From CAVYXZ01 sp963772595 (lineage in GTDB: Bacteria; Chloroflexota; Anaerolineae; Aggregatilineales; Phototrophicaceae), in NCBI GenBank assembly GCA_963772595.1, contig CAVYXZ010000008.1, positions 124,001 through 188,000 of the forward strand: DNA of 64,000 bases, written 5' to 3'. A program made the position numbers and the translations under genes. Below the pieces are notes generated by a model. The model was given only the letters and a program-made list of their open reading frames with translations, made no database searches and was not told the origin of the DNA. The first letter of the stretch is position 1. Every line of letters begins with the position of its first letter. Shown piece by piece: positions 28,064 to 36,092 of this stretch.

Positions 28064-28477
28064 CTACCAGGTAACGTTGCAGGGCGCGCCGGTGAACTGC
28101 GAGCTTTGTTCGGTGTACTGCATCACCTCGATGCGCACGCCGTCCGGGTCGGTGATCCAGGCCTGCCAGGATTGATCGCAGCCCCGTTTTTTGTCGCTGA
28201 TCTCCCAGCCCCGACTGCGCACGGTGGCGATGACACTGTCCAGGTCCGCCACTTCCAGGCAGAGGTGGCGGATAATCGGACGCTCTAAGTTGACTTCCTC
28301 GGTCTGCATGAAAACTTCAATAAAGGTGGTGTCGCCGCATTCGACGTAAAAACCGTAGAGGGCGTCGTTTTTGTAGAACTCAAAGGCCTTCTTCATGCCG
28401 AGCACGTCACAGTAAAAGTGCTCGCTGGCGGCCAGATCGTCCGATACGATGTTGGCGTGTGCTAATCGAGTAATCAT
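28064..28477 (-). CDS. Single-domain VOC family protein (glyoxalase-like)
   Basis: The 137-residue protein opens 'ITRLAHANIVSDDLAASEHFY', then 'VLGMKKAFEFYKN', 'RHLCLEVADLDSVIATV' and 'AWITDPDGVRIEVMQY'. These are the two beta-alpha-beta-beta-beta halves of a glyoxalase fold with a His near residue 8, a second at 'RHLCLEV' and Glu at 'RIEVM' in metal-ligand positions. It probably works as a dimer on a small thiol adduct or other metabolite; the substrate is open. It is convergent with the sugar dehydrogenase. Confidence 0.85.
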   Translation of the reverse strand: MITRLAHANIVSDDLAASEHFYCDVLGMKKAFEFYKNDALYGFYVECGDTTFIEVFMQTEEVNLERPIIRHLCLEVADLDSVIATVRSRGWEISDKKRGCDQSWQAWITDPDGVRIEVMQYTEQSSQFTGAPCNVTW

Positions 28478-28542
28478 GTCGGTCTCCTCTTGTACGATCT
28501 CCCATACGCTACCGGATTGCCCCGTGCGGCGCTAGCGCCACC

Positions 28543-30164
28543 TCACCAGGTCCGCAGGATATTTTCTGCCGTGCGCCAGGCCAGCGCCATGATGGTCAGC
28601 ACCGGGTTGAAGCCGCCGTTGGTCACATGCACCGAACTATCGGCCACGAAGAGATTGTCGTGCCCATGCACCCGCGCCCAGCGATCCGTCACGGAGGTCG
28701 CCGGGTCATCGCCCATGCGGCAGGTCCCGGCCTGATGCTGGCCGCCGGAAAGGTAAAGTCCCGGCTCCTGGCTCCAGATCTTGACCGCGCCCGCCGCCTG
28801 CATCCATTCTCTGGCGCGCGCCTCCATAAACTTCGCCGTGCGCACGGTTTCGGGATGCGTGGTGCCGGAAAAATGGGCCACCGGGATGCCATAGCGATCC
28901 TTGACTGAGGGGTCCAGGCGGACGCGCCCGTCAGGATGCGGAATCTCCTGTACCGGGCCTTTGATATCGCTCACGCGGCGGTAATTATGGCGCATGAAGT
29001 CCTTGTTGGCCGCGCCCCACAGCGGCAGCTCCGGCGGCAGCGAGCGCTTCCAGAAGGTGATCGGCAGTACGATAAACTCGTCGGCCAGCATCCCCCCGCC
29101 GATAATGCCGTCGTTGTCATGATTGAACTCGCAGGTCGCGGTCGATGCGCCCGGCCCGATGCCATCCCACATGGGGTCCTCGAAGAGTCCGGTCGCGCCA
29201 GGATAGTAGTGGCCCTGTAGATTCCGCCCCACTTGATCGCTGTTGTTGCCGAGGCCCTGGGCTTCCCGCGGCGTGGCCGAATTGAGCAGCAGTCGCGCTG
29301 TCTCGACCGCGCCCGCGCTCAGCACCACGACCTCCGCGGTGTCGCTGCTATGCTCTCCCTGCGCGTTGATAGTACTGCACGCCGGTCACGCGGCCCGCGC
29401 TGTCGGTCAGCAACCGCTCGACCATGACCTCAGTGCGCAGCGTACAGTTGCCGGAGGCCAGCGCCCGCGCAATCAGGGTGTTCTGGGTGCCGTTTTTGGC
29501 GTCCACCGGGCAGGCGAAGCCAACACAGTGTTGGCAGTGGATGCAGGCCGGGCGATCATTATAAGGCGTCGAATTAATCAGCAGCGGCACGCGCAGGCCC
29601 TGCCAGCCCAGCTCCGCCAGCGCTTGCTGGTACACCGCGCCTTTGTGCGGCAGCGTGACCGGCGGCATGGGATAGGCTTTCTGATAAGGCGGCAGGTGCG
29701 TCATGACCTGATGATCGCCGCTCACACCCATCGCCCATTCGACGCGCTCGTAATAAGGTTCCAGATCCTCATAGGCAATCGGCCAATCGGCCAGTGAGGA
29801 GCCTTCCGGCACGCCGTAGGTACTCGCCATGCGGAAATCCTGCGGCATGTAGCGCCAGGCCTGCGCGCCATAGACGCGCGTCCCGCTGCCGACACAGGCG
29901 GCATTGTTCTGATAACCGCCTTCGTGAGGCCGCACCACCCGGCCATCGCTCAGCGTGCGCGGATTGCCCTCAATATCTGGCCCGGCATTGTGCCCGTAGA
30001 CCGAAATGCGCTGGTTGCGCAGATGATCGCGGCCTACCTCGTCGAAGCTCAGCAGTTTGCCGCGTTCCAGCAGCAGCACACGCTTAGCCGCCTTCGGCCA
30101 GGACGCCCGCCGCGACACCGCCCCCGGCCCCAGCCCCGATGATAATCACGTCGTAATGGCTCAT
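28543..30164 (-). CDS. GMC family FAD-dependent oxidoreductase (interrupted twice)
   Basis: The start ATG 30164 overlaps the stop of the upstream small-subunit gene (ATGA). The joined ~538-residue protein has the FAD motif 'VIIIGAGAGGGVAAG', then 'ERG' of the Rossmann end, the substrate-channel region 'CVGSGTRVYGAQAWR', a Cys-rich stretch 'CIHCQHCVGFACPV' and the GMC C-terminal signature 'GTCRMGDDPATSV' to 'LFVADSSVHVTNGGFNP'. Break one (~30091) has an extra base between 'VLAEGG' and 'KRVLLLERG'. Break two (~29358-29362) has an extra base before 'SDTAEVVVLSAGAVETARLL'. It pairs with the small subunit as in gluconate/fructose/sorbitol dehydrogenases, which oxidise polyols and reduce quinones, usually with a cytochrome that is not in this window. 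Confidence 0.85.
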
Positions 30165-30574
30165 CCGCGCACCTCGAAGCCGATCATCTGCCAGACGATG
30201 CCCTCGCGGTTGCCACCGTTGCCCGGATCGCTGTAGTAGCCCTCGGCGCAGTGGTGGCAGGCCATGCTGAAGAAGGCAGCCGGGTCCAGCGGCCACTCAG
30301 TCTGGACCTTGCCCTGCTCGATCTGCGTCAGCAATCTCATCCTGGGCCGTCGAGATCGAGATGCAGCGAAATGCTTCCCGGCGACGGTCTGCGCTTCGAC
30401 ATCGAGCGCGTCCAAACCCTGCCGGTAGCGTTCCAGCGCGTCTTTGAGGTCACCTTCAAACTGCCGCAGCAGATAGTCCCCAACTCCGGCCTCCCAGCCG
30501 CCGGGGTCTTCGTCTGGCGGAATGATGCGGTCCACCAGCGCTTGAAGCGTCGTCATCTGTGGATTCATCAACAT
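30161..30574 (-). CDS. Gluconate 2-dehydrogenase subunit 3-like protein
   Basis: ATG 30574 is preceded by GGGAGG at ten-base spacing. The 137-residue protein opens 'MLMNPQMTTLQALVDRIIPPDEDPGGWEAG', the DUF/Pfam small-subunit start in which I-I-P-x-D-x-x-P-G is conserved. It ends with 'ACHHCAEGYYSDPGNGGN' followed by 'WQMIGFEV'. Two compensating indels are visible inside: around 30340-30370 the frame 'SISTAQDE' fits the family better than the written 'RSRRPRM', and a -1/+1 pair restores the frame before 'LLTQIEQGKV'. Its stop overlaps the GMC start, so the pair is translationally coupled. It is the small, membrane-linked partner of the flavin subunit. Confidence 0.8.
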   Translation of the reverse strand: MLMNPQMTTLQALVDRIIPPDEDPGGWEAGVGDYLLRQFEGDLKDALERYRQGLDALDVEAQTVAGKHFAASRSRRPRMRLLTQIEQGKVQTEWPLDPAAFFSMACHHCAEGYYSDPGNGGNREGIVWQMIGFEVRG

Positions 30575-30750
30575 ATAAGTACTGCCTCCCAGGTATCGGG
30601 TCAAGGTCGCATTCAACAAGCAGCCAATAGTGTAGCACGCCCCAGGCATACTGCCTTGTGTGAGACCCGGATCGCAGACTGAAAAGCTGTTGCGCAATAG
30701 CAACATGCACTATGATTAGGTCCGGGACGCTTGAGTAGAAGGAAAGAGTC

Positions 30751-31558
30751 ATGCCATTGGTCAGGCTGCCTGACGGGACACGCCTTTTTTACGAGACGAT
30801 TGGCACGGGCGAGCCGCTGCTGCTTATCGCGGGTCAGAGCGGCGATCACCATGCCTGGGACCGGCTGCGTGAGACGTATGCCACTCGTTATCAAGTCACC
30901 GTGTTTGATTGGCGCGGGACCGGCCAGAGCGACAAACCGCAGCAGCCTCCTTATTCAACACGCGGCTTCGCGCAGGATGTGATCGCGCTGCTGGATGCTG
31001 TGAGCATAGAACGCAGCCATGTATTCGGGGTGTCGATGGGCGGACGGGTAGGGCAGTGGTTGGGGATCGACTATTCGGATCGAAATCGGCGGCCTTGTGC
31101 TCGCCTGCACGACACCCGGCAATGCGCATGGGGTCGCCCGGCCCGCGGAAGTAAACGCGCTCTTCCTGAATCGCACAGACCCAGCCGCGCAGCAGGCGAT
31201 GACGGAACTGCAATACTCGCCCGAATGGATCAGCGCGCACGGCGACCTGCTTGCGGAGAGACTGCGGCTTCAACTCGAAAATCCTGTCCCAGACTACGCC
31301 CGTGCGCTGCATTATCAAGCCAGCGAGGGACACGATTCCTGGGATTTGCTGCCGAGGATCAGCGCAGCGACGTTGATCATTCACGGAAGCGAAGACAGGA
31401 TCAACCCGACGGCGAACGCCCCTCTTATGGCAGAGCGCATTCCTCATGCGGAGCTGGTCATCGTGCCGGGAGGTCGGCATGGCTTCGTCGATGAATATCA
31501 TGAAGTGGTCAGCAGCGCCGTCCTGGATTTTCTGGCCCGTCATCCGCTGACCGCTTGA
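30751..31558 (+). CDS. Alpha/beta hydrolase (interrupted by one extra base)
   Basis: AGGAAAG precedes ATG 30751. The protein starts 'VRLPDGTRLFYETIGTGEPLLLI', with the oxyanion loop 'IAGQSGDHHAW', the nucleophile elbow 'VFGVSMGGRVG' (Ser ~100) and, after a break, 'HGSEDRINP' (acid Asp) and 'GGRHGFVDEYHEV' (His). An extra base at ~31080-31083 shifts the frame after 'DYSDR'; the true continuation is 'IGGLVLACTTPGNAHG', the family's usual residues after the elbow. Joined length is ~268 residues. The enzyme probably hydrolyses a small ester or similar bond; the substrate is unknown. Confidence 0.82.
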
Positions 31559-31568
31559 CTTATACAGA

Positions 31569-33407
31569 CTACGACAGCTCGCGTTCGAGACGGGTACGGC
31601 GGAGTTGGCTCATGTAGAGGTCGTGGTAGAAGCCGCCCATTTCCAGCAGCTCGTCGTGATTGCCGCGCTCGATGATGCGGTGATCGTTGACCACCAGGAC
31701 CAGGTCCGCGTTGCGGATCGTACTCAGGCGGTGGGCGATGACGAAGGCGGTCCGGCCCTCCATCAGGCGCAGCAGGGCCTGCTGAATGTGGATCTCGGTG
31801 CGCGTATCGACACTGCTGGTAGCTTCATCCAATACAAGGATGCGTGGATCGGTCAGTACGGCGCGGGCAATCGCCAGAAGCTGCTTCTGGCCTTCGCTGA
31901 AATTGTTGCCCTGCTCCGAGACCTGGGTCTTGTAGCCATCCGGCAGCAGGCGAATGAAGCGGTCGGCGTTCGCCAGTTTAGCCGCCTCGACGATCTCCTC
32001 ATCGGTGGCATTCAGCCGCCCGTAGCGGATATTCTCCATCACCGTGCCGGAGAAGAGGAAGGTATCCTGCAAGACGATGCCCAACTGCTCGCGGATGGAG
32101 GCCTGCTTGACGTCACGAATATCCTGGCCGTCGATGCGGATGCTGCCGGAGGTCGGGTCGTAGAAGCGGGTGAGCAGGCTGACGATGGTCGTCTTGCCTG
32201 CGCCGGTCGGCCCCACCAGGGCAATGGTCTGTCCCGGTTTGGCTTCCAGGCTGACGTCGCTCAGCACCGGCTTACCCGGCTCGTATTCAAAGCTGACGTG
32301 ATCGAACTCCACGCGGCCTGCGATGCGCGGCAGCGGCTGCGCGTCGGGCTTATCCTGCACGGTAGACTGCGCATCCAGGACCTCGAAAATGCGCTCAGCC
32401 CCGGCCAGCGCCGATTGAAGCTGATTGTAGAGCATAGCGATAGCGCGCATGGGGCGGAAGAAGGTCCGCACGTAGACGACAAAGGTGGCGATGACGCCCA
32501 CCTGGACGATGCCCTGCAAAGCCAGCCAGCCACCGAGAATGGCCGTCGCCGCAATGGTGAACAGGCTCATCGTGGTGAACATGGGGCCAAGCGCCGCCGT
32601 GATGATGTCCGCCTGAATGCCGACACGGCGATATTCGCGGTTGGCATCCACAAACTGCTCGTAGGTATCCGCCTCGCGGGCGAAGGCTTTGACGACGCGG
32701 ATCCCGGCGATGTTTTCTTCCATGACGCCGTTGAGCGTGCCCAGATTGCGCTGTACCTGCCGGAAAGCCTTGCGGCTGTAGCGCGTCACCAGTGCGGTGA
32801 TGATCAGCATGATCGGCAGGATGGTGGCCGTGCCCAGTGCCAACTGCCAGTTGAGCAGAAACATCGACACCATAATGCCGCCCAGCAGCAGAATATTGGT
32901 GGTGAATTCGACCAGACCGTTGGAGATTGCCTGATTGATCGTGTCGGTGTCATTAGAGACACGGCTCATCAGGTCCCCGGAACTGTGGGTATCGTGATAG
33001 GCCATCGACAGCGTCTGAATGTGGGCGAAGAGGCGGTTGCGCAGTTCGGTGACGAAGTGCTGGCCGATCCCCACCATGAGCAGACCCTGGATCAGGTTGG
33101 CGATGCCGTTGCCGATGTAGACCAGCAGCATCAGTCCCACCAGGCTGAGCAGCGCTGCCTCATCCCCGGCAATAATGCCCTGGTCGATGGCGCGCCCCAG
33201 CAGTGCAGGCCCGGCCAGGCCCGCCAATGTCCCCAGTATCGAGAGACAGGCCACCAGCGAAAGCTGCCGCCAGTAAGGCCGCAGGTAGCCCAGCAACCGC
33301 CGGATGGTCGAGCGCTGGTCTTTGGCTGACTCGCCGGTCAGGTTGCGCCCGCCGCCATAGCCCAGCCGTACTCTTGGTCGTTCAGTAGGGGATTGATTAC
33401 TGCTCAT
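31569..33407 (-). CDS. ABC exporter half-transporter (MdlB-like), permease-ATPase fusion
   Basis: The 612-residue protein has a six-helix type-1 exporter domain (~residues 30-330) and an ATPase (~365-605). The ATPase has Walker A 'ALVGPTGAGKTTIVSLL', Q-loop 'GIVLQDTFLFSGT', signature 'NFSEGQKQLLAIARA', Walker B 'ILVLDEATSSVD' and switch His 'FVIAHRLSTIRNAD'. The signature serine sits in 'FSEGQ' rather than LSGGQ, the sort of change seen in one site of heterodimeric exporters. It lies downstream of the second ABC gene on the same strand with 187 bases between, so the two probably form a heterodimer and export a drug or lipid-like compound. Confidence 0.93.
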   Translation of the reverse strand: MSSNQSPTERPRVRLGYGGGRNLTGESAKDQRSTIRRLLGYLRPYWRQLSLVACLSILGTLAGLAGPALLGRAIDQGIIAGDEAALLSLVGLMLLVYIGNGIANLIQGLLMVGIGQHFVTELRNRLFAHIQTLSMAYHDTHSSGDLMSRVSNDTDTINQAISNGLVEFTTNILLLGGIMVSMFLLNWQLALGTATILPIMLIITALVTRYSRKAFRQVQRNLGTLNGVMEENIAGIRVVKAFAREADTYEQFVDANREYRRVGIQADIITAALGPMFTTMSLFTIAATAILGGWLALQGIVQVGVIATFVVYVRTFFRPMRAIAMLYNQLQSALAGAERIFEVLDAQSTVQDKPDAQPLPRIAGRVEFDHVSFEYEPGKPVLSDVSLEAKPGQTIALVGPTGAGKTTIVSLLTRFYDPTSGSIRIDGQDIRDVKQASIREQLGIVLQDTFLFSGTVMENIRYGRLNATDEEIVEAAKLANADRFIRLLPDGYKTQVSEQGNNFSEGQKQLLAIARAVLTDPRILVLDEATSSVDTRTEIHIQQALLRLMEGRTAFVIAHRLSTIRNADLVLVVNDHRIIERGNHDELLEMGGFYHDLYMSQLRRTRLERELS

Positions 33408-33437
33408 AGGTCGTGTCCGCTTCTATCGTGTCTGGCG

Positions 33438-33464
33438 GGCGAACACGCCGGTTCGCCGCTACGT
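33438..33464. repeat. Dispersed hairpin with CTAC flank
   Basis: GGCGAAC and GTTCGCC form seven-base arms, followed by GCTACG. It lies in the 187-base gap between the two ABC genes. Confidence 0.5.
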
Positions 33465-33493
33465 CTACCGCTGTCTTGTGCCGTACAGGAAGA

Positions 33494-33509
33494 TTTCAAA
33501 CCCTCCCCT
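33494..33509. repeat. Copy of the TTTCAAACCCTCCCCT motif
   Basis: Exact 16-base copy of the motif at 28043-28058, here followed by AC (CCCTAC). The partner arm is degraded (CAGGAAGA upstream), so no strong hairpin forms. Confidence 0.5.
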
Positions 33510-33594
33510 ACAACCGACGTGAAAGGGTCGGGGTCCAGGGGACTTGTTCGTCTGGAGCAGCGCCCCAGATTAAACACCGCGTTTTGATAATTCA

Positions 33595-35412
33595 TCAGAT
33601 GGCCGCCTCCAGCGCTTCTGCGCCGAACTGCGAGCGGTAAATATCCTGGTAGATCGGGCTGCCGCGCAGCAGTTCCTCGTGATTGCCGGTGGCAACGACA
33701 TGGCCCGCCTCCAGCACGATGATCTGATCGGCGCTCAGCACCGAGTTGATTCGCTGGGCGATAATCAGCGAGGTCGTGCGGCTCAACTGTTCCTCCAGCG
33801 CGTCCTGAATCCTGATCTCGGTATCCAGGTCTACGGCGCTGGTGCTGTCGTCCAGGATGATAATACGCGGTTTGATCAGCAGGGCACGCGCGATGGCGAT
33901 GCGCTGCTTCTGCCCGCCGGAGAGATTGGCCCCACGGGCTTCGACGATGCTGTCGTAACCCTCTGGCATTGCCATGATGAAGTCATGCGCCTGGGCCGCC
34001 TGGGCTGCCGCGATCACGTCTTCCAGCGAGGCGTTGGGGTTGCCGTAGGCGATGTTGTCGCGCACCGTGCCGCTGAAGAGGGTCGTATGCTGCAAGACGA
34101 CGCCCGTCTGCGAACGCAGCGCCTCGCGGTCCCAGTCGCGCACATCGACGCCATCGACCAGCACGCGCCCCCTGGTCACGTCGTAATAGCGGGTGATGAG
34201 GCTGACCAGCGTGCTTTTGCCGGAGCCGGTCGCGCCAAGCAGCGCGATTCGCTGGCCCGGCAGCGCCTCAAAGCTGAGGTGGTCCAGCACCTCACCCCGC
34301 CCGCCGCTGCCATTGCTGCCATTTCCGTTGACGGGCTGTGCCGCCCAGGCATCCAGTTCATCCGCCGCATCGGGCGCATTGTAGTGGAAGGAGACGTCTT
34401 CGAAGACGATGTGGCCGCGCATGTCTTCACTGGCGTAAGGCGACTCGCTGGCGTCTTCCATCGGCACCTTTTCGAAGACTTCCAGCACACGGCCTGCCGA
34501 GACCTCAGCGCGCGAGGCCGCCGTAACCATATTGCCCAGCAGCAGAAGCGGGGTCATGCCGATCATCAGGTAGTTGTTGAAGGCGATCAACTGCCCTATG
34601 CTGAGCCGCCCACCGATGACGTCATAGCCGCCGAACCAGATCACGGCCACGATGCCCAGGTTGGTCACGACCGTCAGCACCGGCATCACCAGTGAGAGGA
34701 TGCGCCCGACGCGAATATTCTGCCGCATGTAATCCAGGCTGCGCTCATCAAAGCGGTCGGTCTCGTAGCGCTCGCGCACGAAGGCCTTGACCAGATGAGT
34801 CCCTGCCAGGTTCTCCTGCACAATTGTGTTGAGGACGCTCAGCTTCTTCTGCACGAGGTCGAAATAAGGCCGGGCGATGCGCAGAAACTGCCAGATCATG
34901 ACCCCGGCAATCGCCAGGCAGATCAGCATGACGACGCTAAGCTGCGCATTGGTCAGGAGGATCATCACGACGCTGCCGCTAATCATCAGCACGGCGCGCA
35001 GGATCAGTGCCAGACCATTGCTGGAGAACATGCGGATCATATCGACATCGCTGGAAATGCGGGTCATCAGCCCGCCGGTCTGCATCCGGTCCAGCGTAGC
35101 AAAGGGCAGCGATTGAATGTGCTGGAACAGGTCGTTGCGCATGTCGAAGGCCATGCCCTGTGAGAGGGTCGCACGGCAGATGCCCTGGACAATCGCTGAG
35201 ACCGCCGTCACCAGCGCGGCGACCACCATCGCCAGCGCGCCGCTGACAATGGCATCCATATCCATCTGGCGGATGCCGTCGTCAATGACGTTCTGGAGCA
35301 GGCGGGGCACCAGAAGTTCCATCGCTACCGGCAGAATCACGGTAATAACCCCAAAAACGATCACCAGGCGGTAGGGGCGCATATAGCGCATGATACGCCA
35401 TAGAGATTTCAT
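33595..35412 (-). CDS. ABC exporter half-transporter (MdlA-like), permease-ATPase fusion
   Basis: The 605-residue protein has six membrane helices (~15-310) and an ATPase (~340-590). The ATPase has Walker A 'ALLGATGSGKSTLVSLI', Q-loop 'TGVVLQHTTLFSGT', signature 'NLSGGQKQRIAIARA' and Walker B 'IIILDDSTSAVD'. The residue after Walker B is Asp rather than the catalytic Glu, and the switch His position reads 'LIIAQRINSVLSAD', with Gln instead of His. This half therefore has a degenerate catalytic site, typical of one member of a heterodimeric exporter; the downstream half keeps DEATS and AHR. A Gly/Asn/Ser-rich linker precedes the ATPase. Its ATG overlaps the marR stop. Confidence 0.93.
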   Translation of the reverse strand: MKSLWRIMRYMRPYRLVIVFGVITVILPVAMELLVPRLLQNVIDDGIRQMDMDAIVSGALAMVVAALVTAVSAIVQGICRATLSQGMAFDMRNDLFQHIQSLPFATLDRMQTGGLMTRISSDVDMIRMFSSNGLALILRAVLMISGSVVMILLTNAQLSVVMLICLAIAGVMIWQFLRIARPYFDLVQKKLSVLNTIVQENLAGTHLVKAFVRERYETDRFDERSLDYMRQNIRVGRILSLVMPVLTVVTNLGIVAVIWFGGYDVIGGRLSIGQLIAFNNYLMIGMTPLLLLGNMVTAASRAEVSAGRVLEVFEKVPMEDASESPYASEDMRGHIVFEDVSFHYNAPDAADELDAWAAQPVNGNGSNGSGGRGEVLDHLSFEALPGQRIALLGATGSGKSTLVSLITRYYDVTRGRVLVDGVDVRDWDREALRSQTGVVLQHTTLFSGTVRDNIAYGNPNASLEDVIAAAQAAQAHDFIMAMPEGYDSIVEARGANLSGGQKQRIAIARALLIKPRIIILDDSTSAVDLDTEIRIQDALEEQLSRTTSLIIAQRINSVLSADQIIVLEAGHVVATGNHEELLRGSPIYQDIYRSQFGAEALEAAI

Positions 35413-35849
35413 TCTGTATCGACGACCTCCATCAGGTCCATTATGTCAGTTAGCGCGTCGTTGATGCGCTGCAAGTGTTCTTCAGGGAGGCCGCGCAAAC
35501 GCCGCCGCAGCAGCGGCATTCCGCCCATCGGCGCATTCGCGGCAATCTCGCGCCCCTCATCCGTCAACTCAATGATGACCACCCGGCTGTCCTCAGTCGA
35601 GCGGGTGCGTGTCAGGTAACCGGTCTCCTCGAGCTGTGACAGCGTGGTTGAGGTGGTACTGGGGCTGTTATAGAGGTACTCCTGCACCTCTCCAACCGTT
35701 GCCGGACCGTGCTCCATCAGGAAGCGCAGCACCGAAAACTGCTTGGGCCGGATTCCCTGGCCGTCCATCTGGCGACTATACTGGCGCAGATGACGGTGAA
35801 TGATCAGAAATTTGTGCATGGTATCGCTGGCAAGCGGCGATTCACTCAT
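35409..35849 (-). CDS. MarR family transcriptional regulator
   Basis: ATG 35849 is chosen from AGGAAG just upstream and agreement with the family length (146 residues); a longer frame to 35912 would span the operator. The protein has the winged helix-turn-helix: 'QFSVLRFLMEHGPATVGEVQEYL', recognition helix 'SPSTTSTTLSQLEETGYLTRTR' and the wing 'RVVIIELTDEGREI'. Helices at both ends make the dimer interface. It is first in an operon with two ABC half-transporters, its stop overlapping the first ABC start (ATGA), so it probably represses the exporter and is released by its substrate. Confidence 0.9.
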   Translation of the reverse strand: MSESPLASDTMHKFLIIHRHLRQYSRQMDGQGIRPKQFSVLRFLMEHGPATVGEVQEYLYNSPSTTSTTLSQLEETGYLTRTRSTEDSRVVIIELTDEGREIAANAPMGGMPLLRRRLRGLPEEHLQRINDALTDIMDLMEVVDTE

Positions 35850-35857
35850 ATACTTCC

Positions 35858-35880
35858 TTATCGAATATTTCGTTATCGAA
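35858..35880. promoter_or_regulatory. Repeated TTATCGAA motif, candidate MarR operator
   Basis: TTATCGAA occurs at 35858-35865 and again at 35873-35880, 15 bases apart, with CGAA-TAT-TTCG (35862-35872) forming an inverted repeat between them. It lies directly upstream of the marR ribosome site, where autoregulation would occur. Confidence 0.5.
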
Positions 35881-35955
35881 GTAATCCTAAGCAAAATCGC
35901 TGGCGGAGTCAATATGCCAATTTGGACCGGGTTTATGGAGCGTCGTAAGCGAGAG

Positions 35956-35972
35956 TTTCAAACCCTCCCCCT
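35956..35972. repeat. Copy of the TTTCAAACCCTCCCC motif
   Basis: Same motif as 28043 and 33494 with one additional C, followed by TAC. It lies upstream of marR and downstream of the large chimeric gene. Confidence 0.5.
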
Positions 35973-36092
35973 ACACACAAGTTGTTCGGGTGGATTCCGA
36001 AGCCATTTTCAGTATAGGGCTGCCAGAGGGTGAATTGTCTGTGAACGGGTGCCGCGCCACAGCGCAGCCGGACGCAGCACCCGGTTGAGGTC

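Noticed and set aside
28543..29328. Two independent short GMC enzymes
   Set aside because: The fragments carry the N-terminal FAD site, middle and C-terminal signature once each and join after removal of two single bases.
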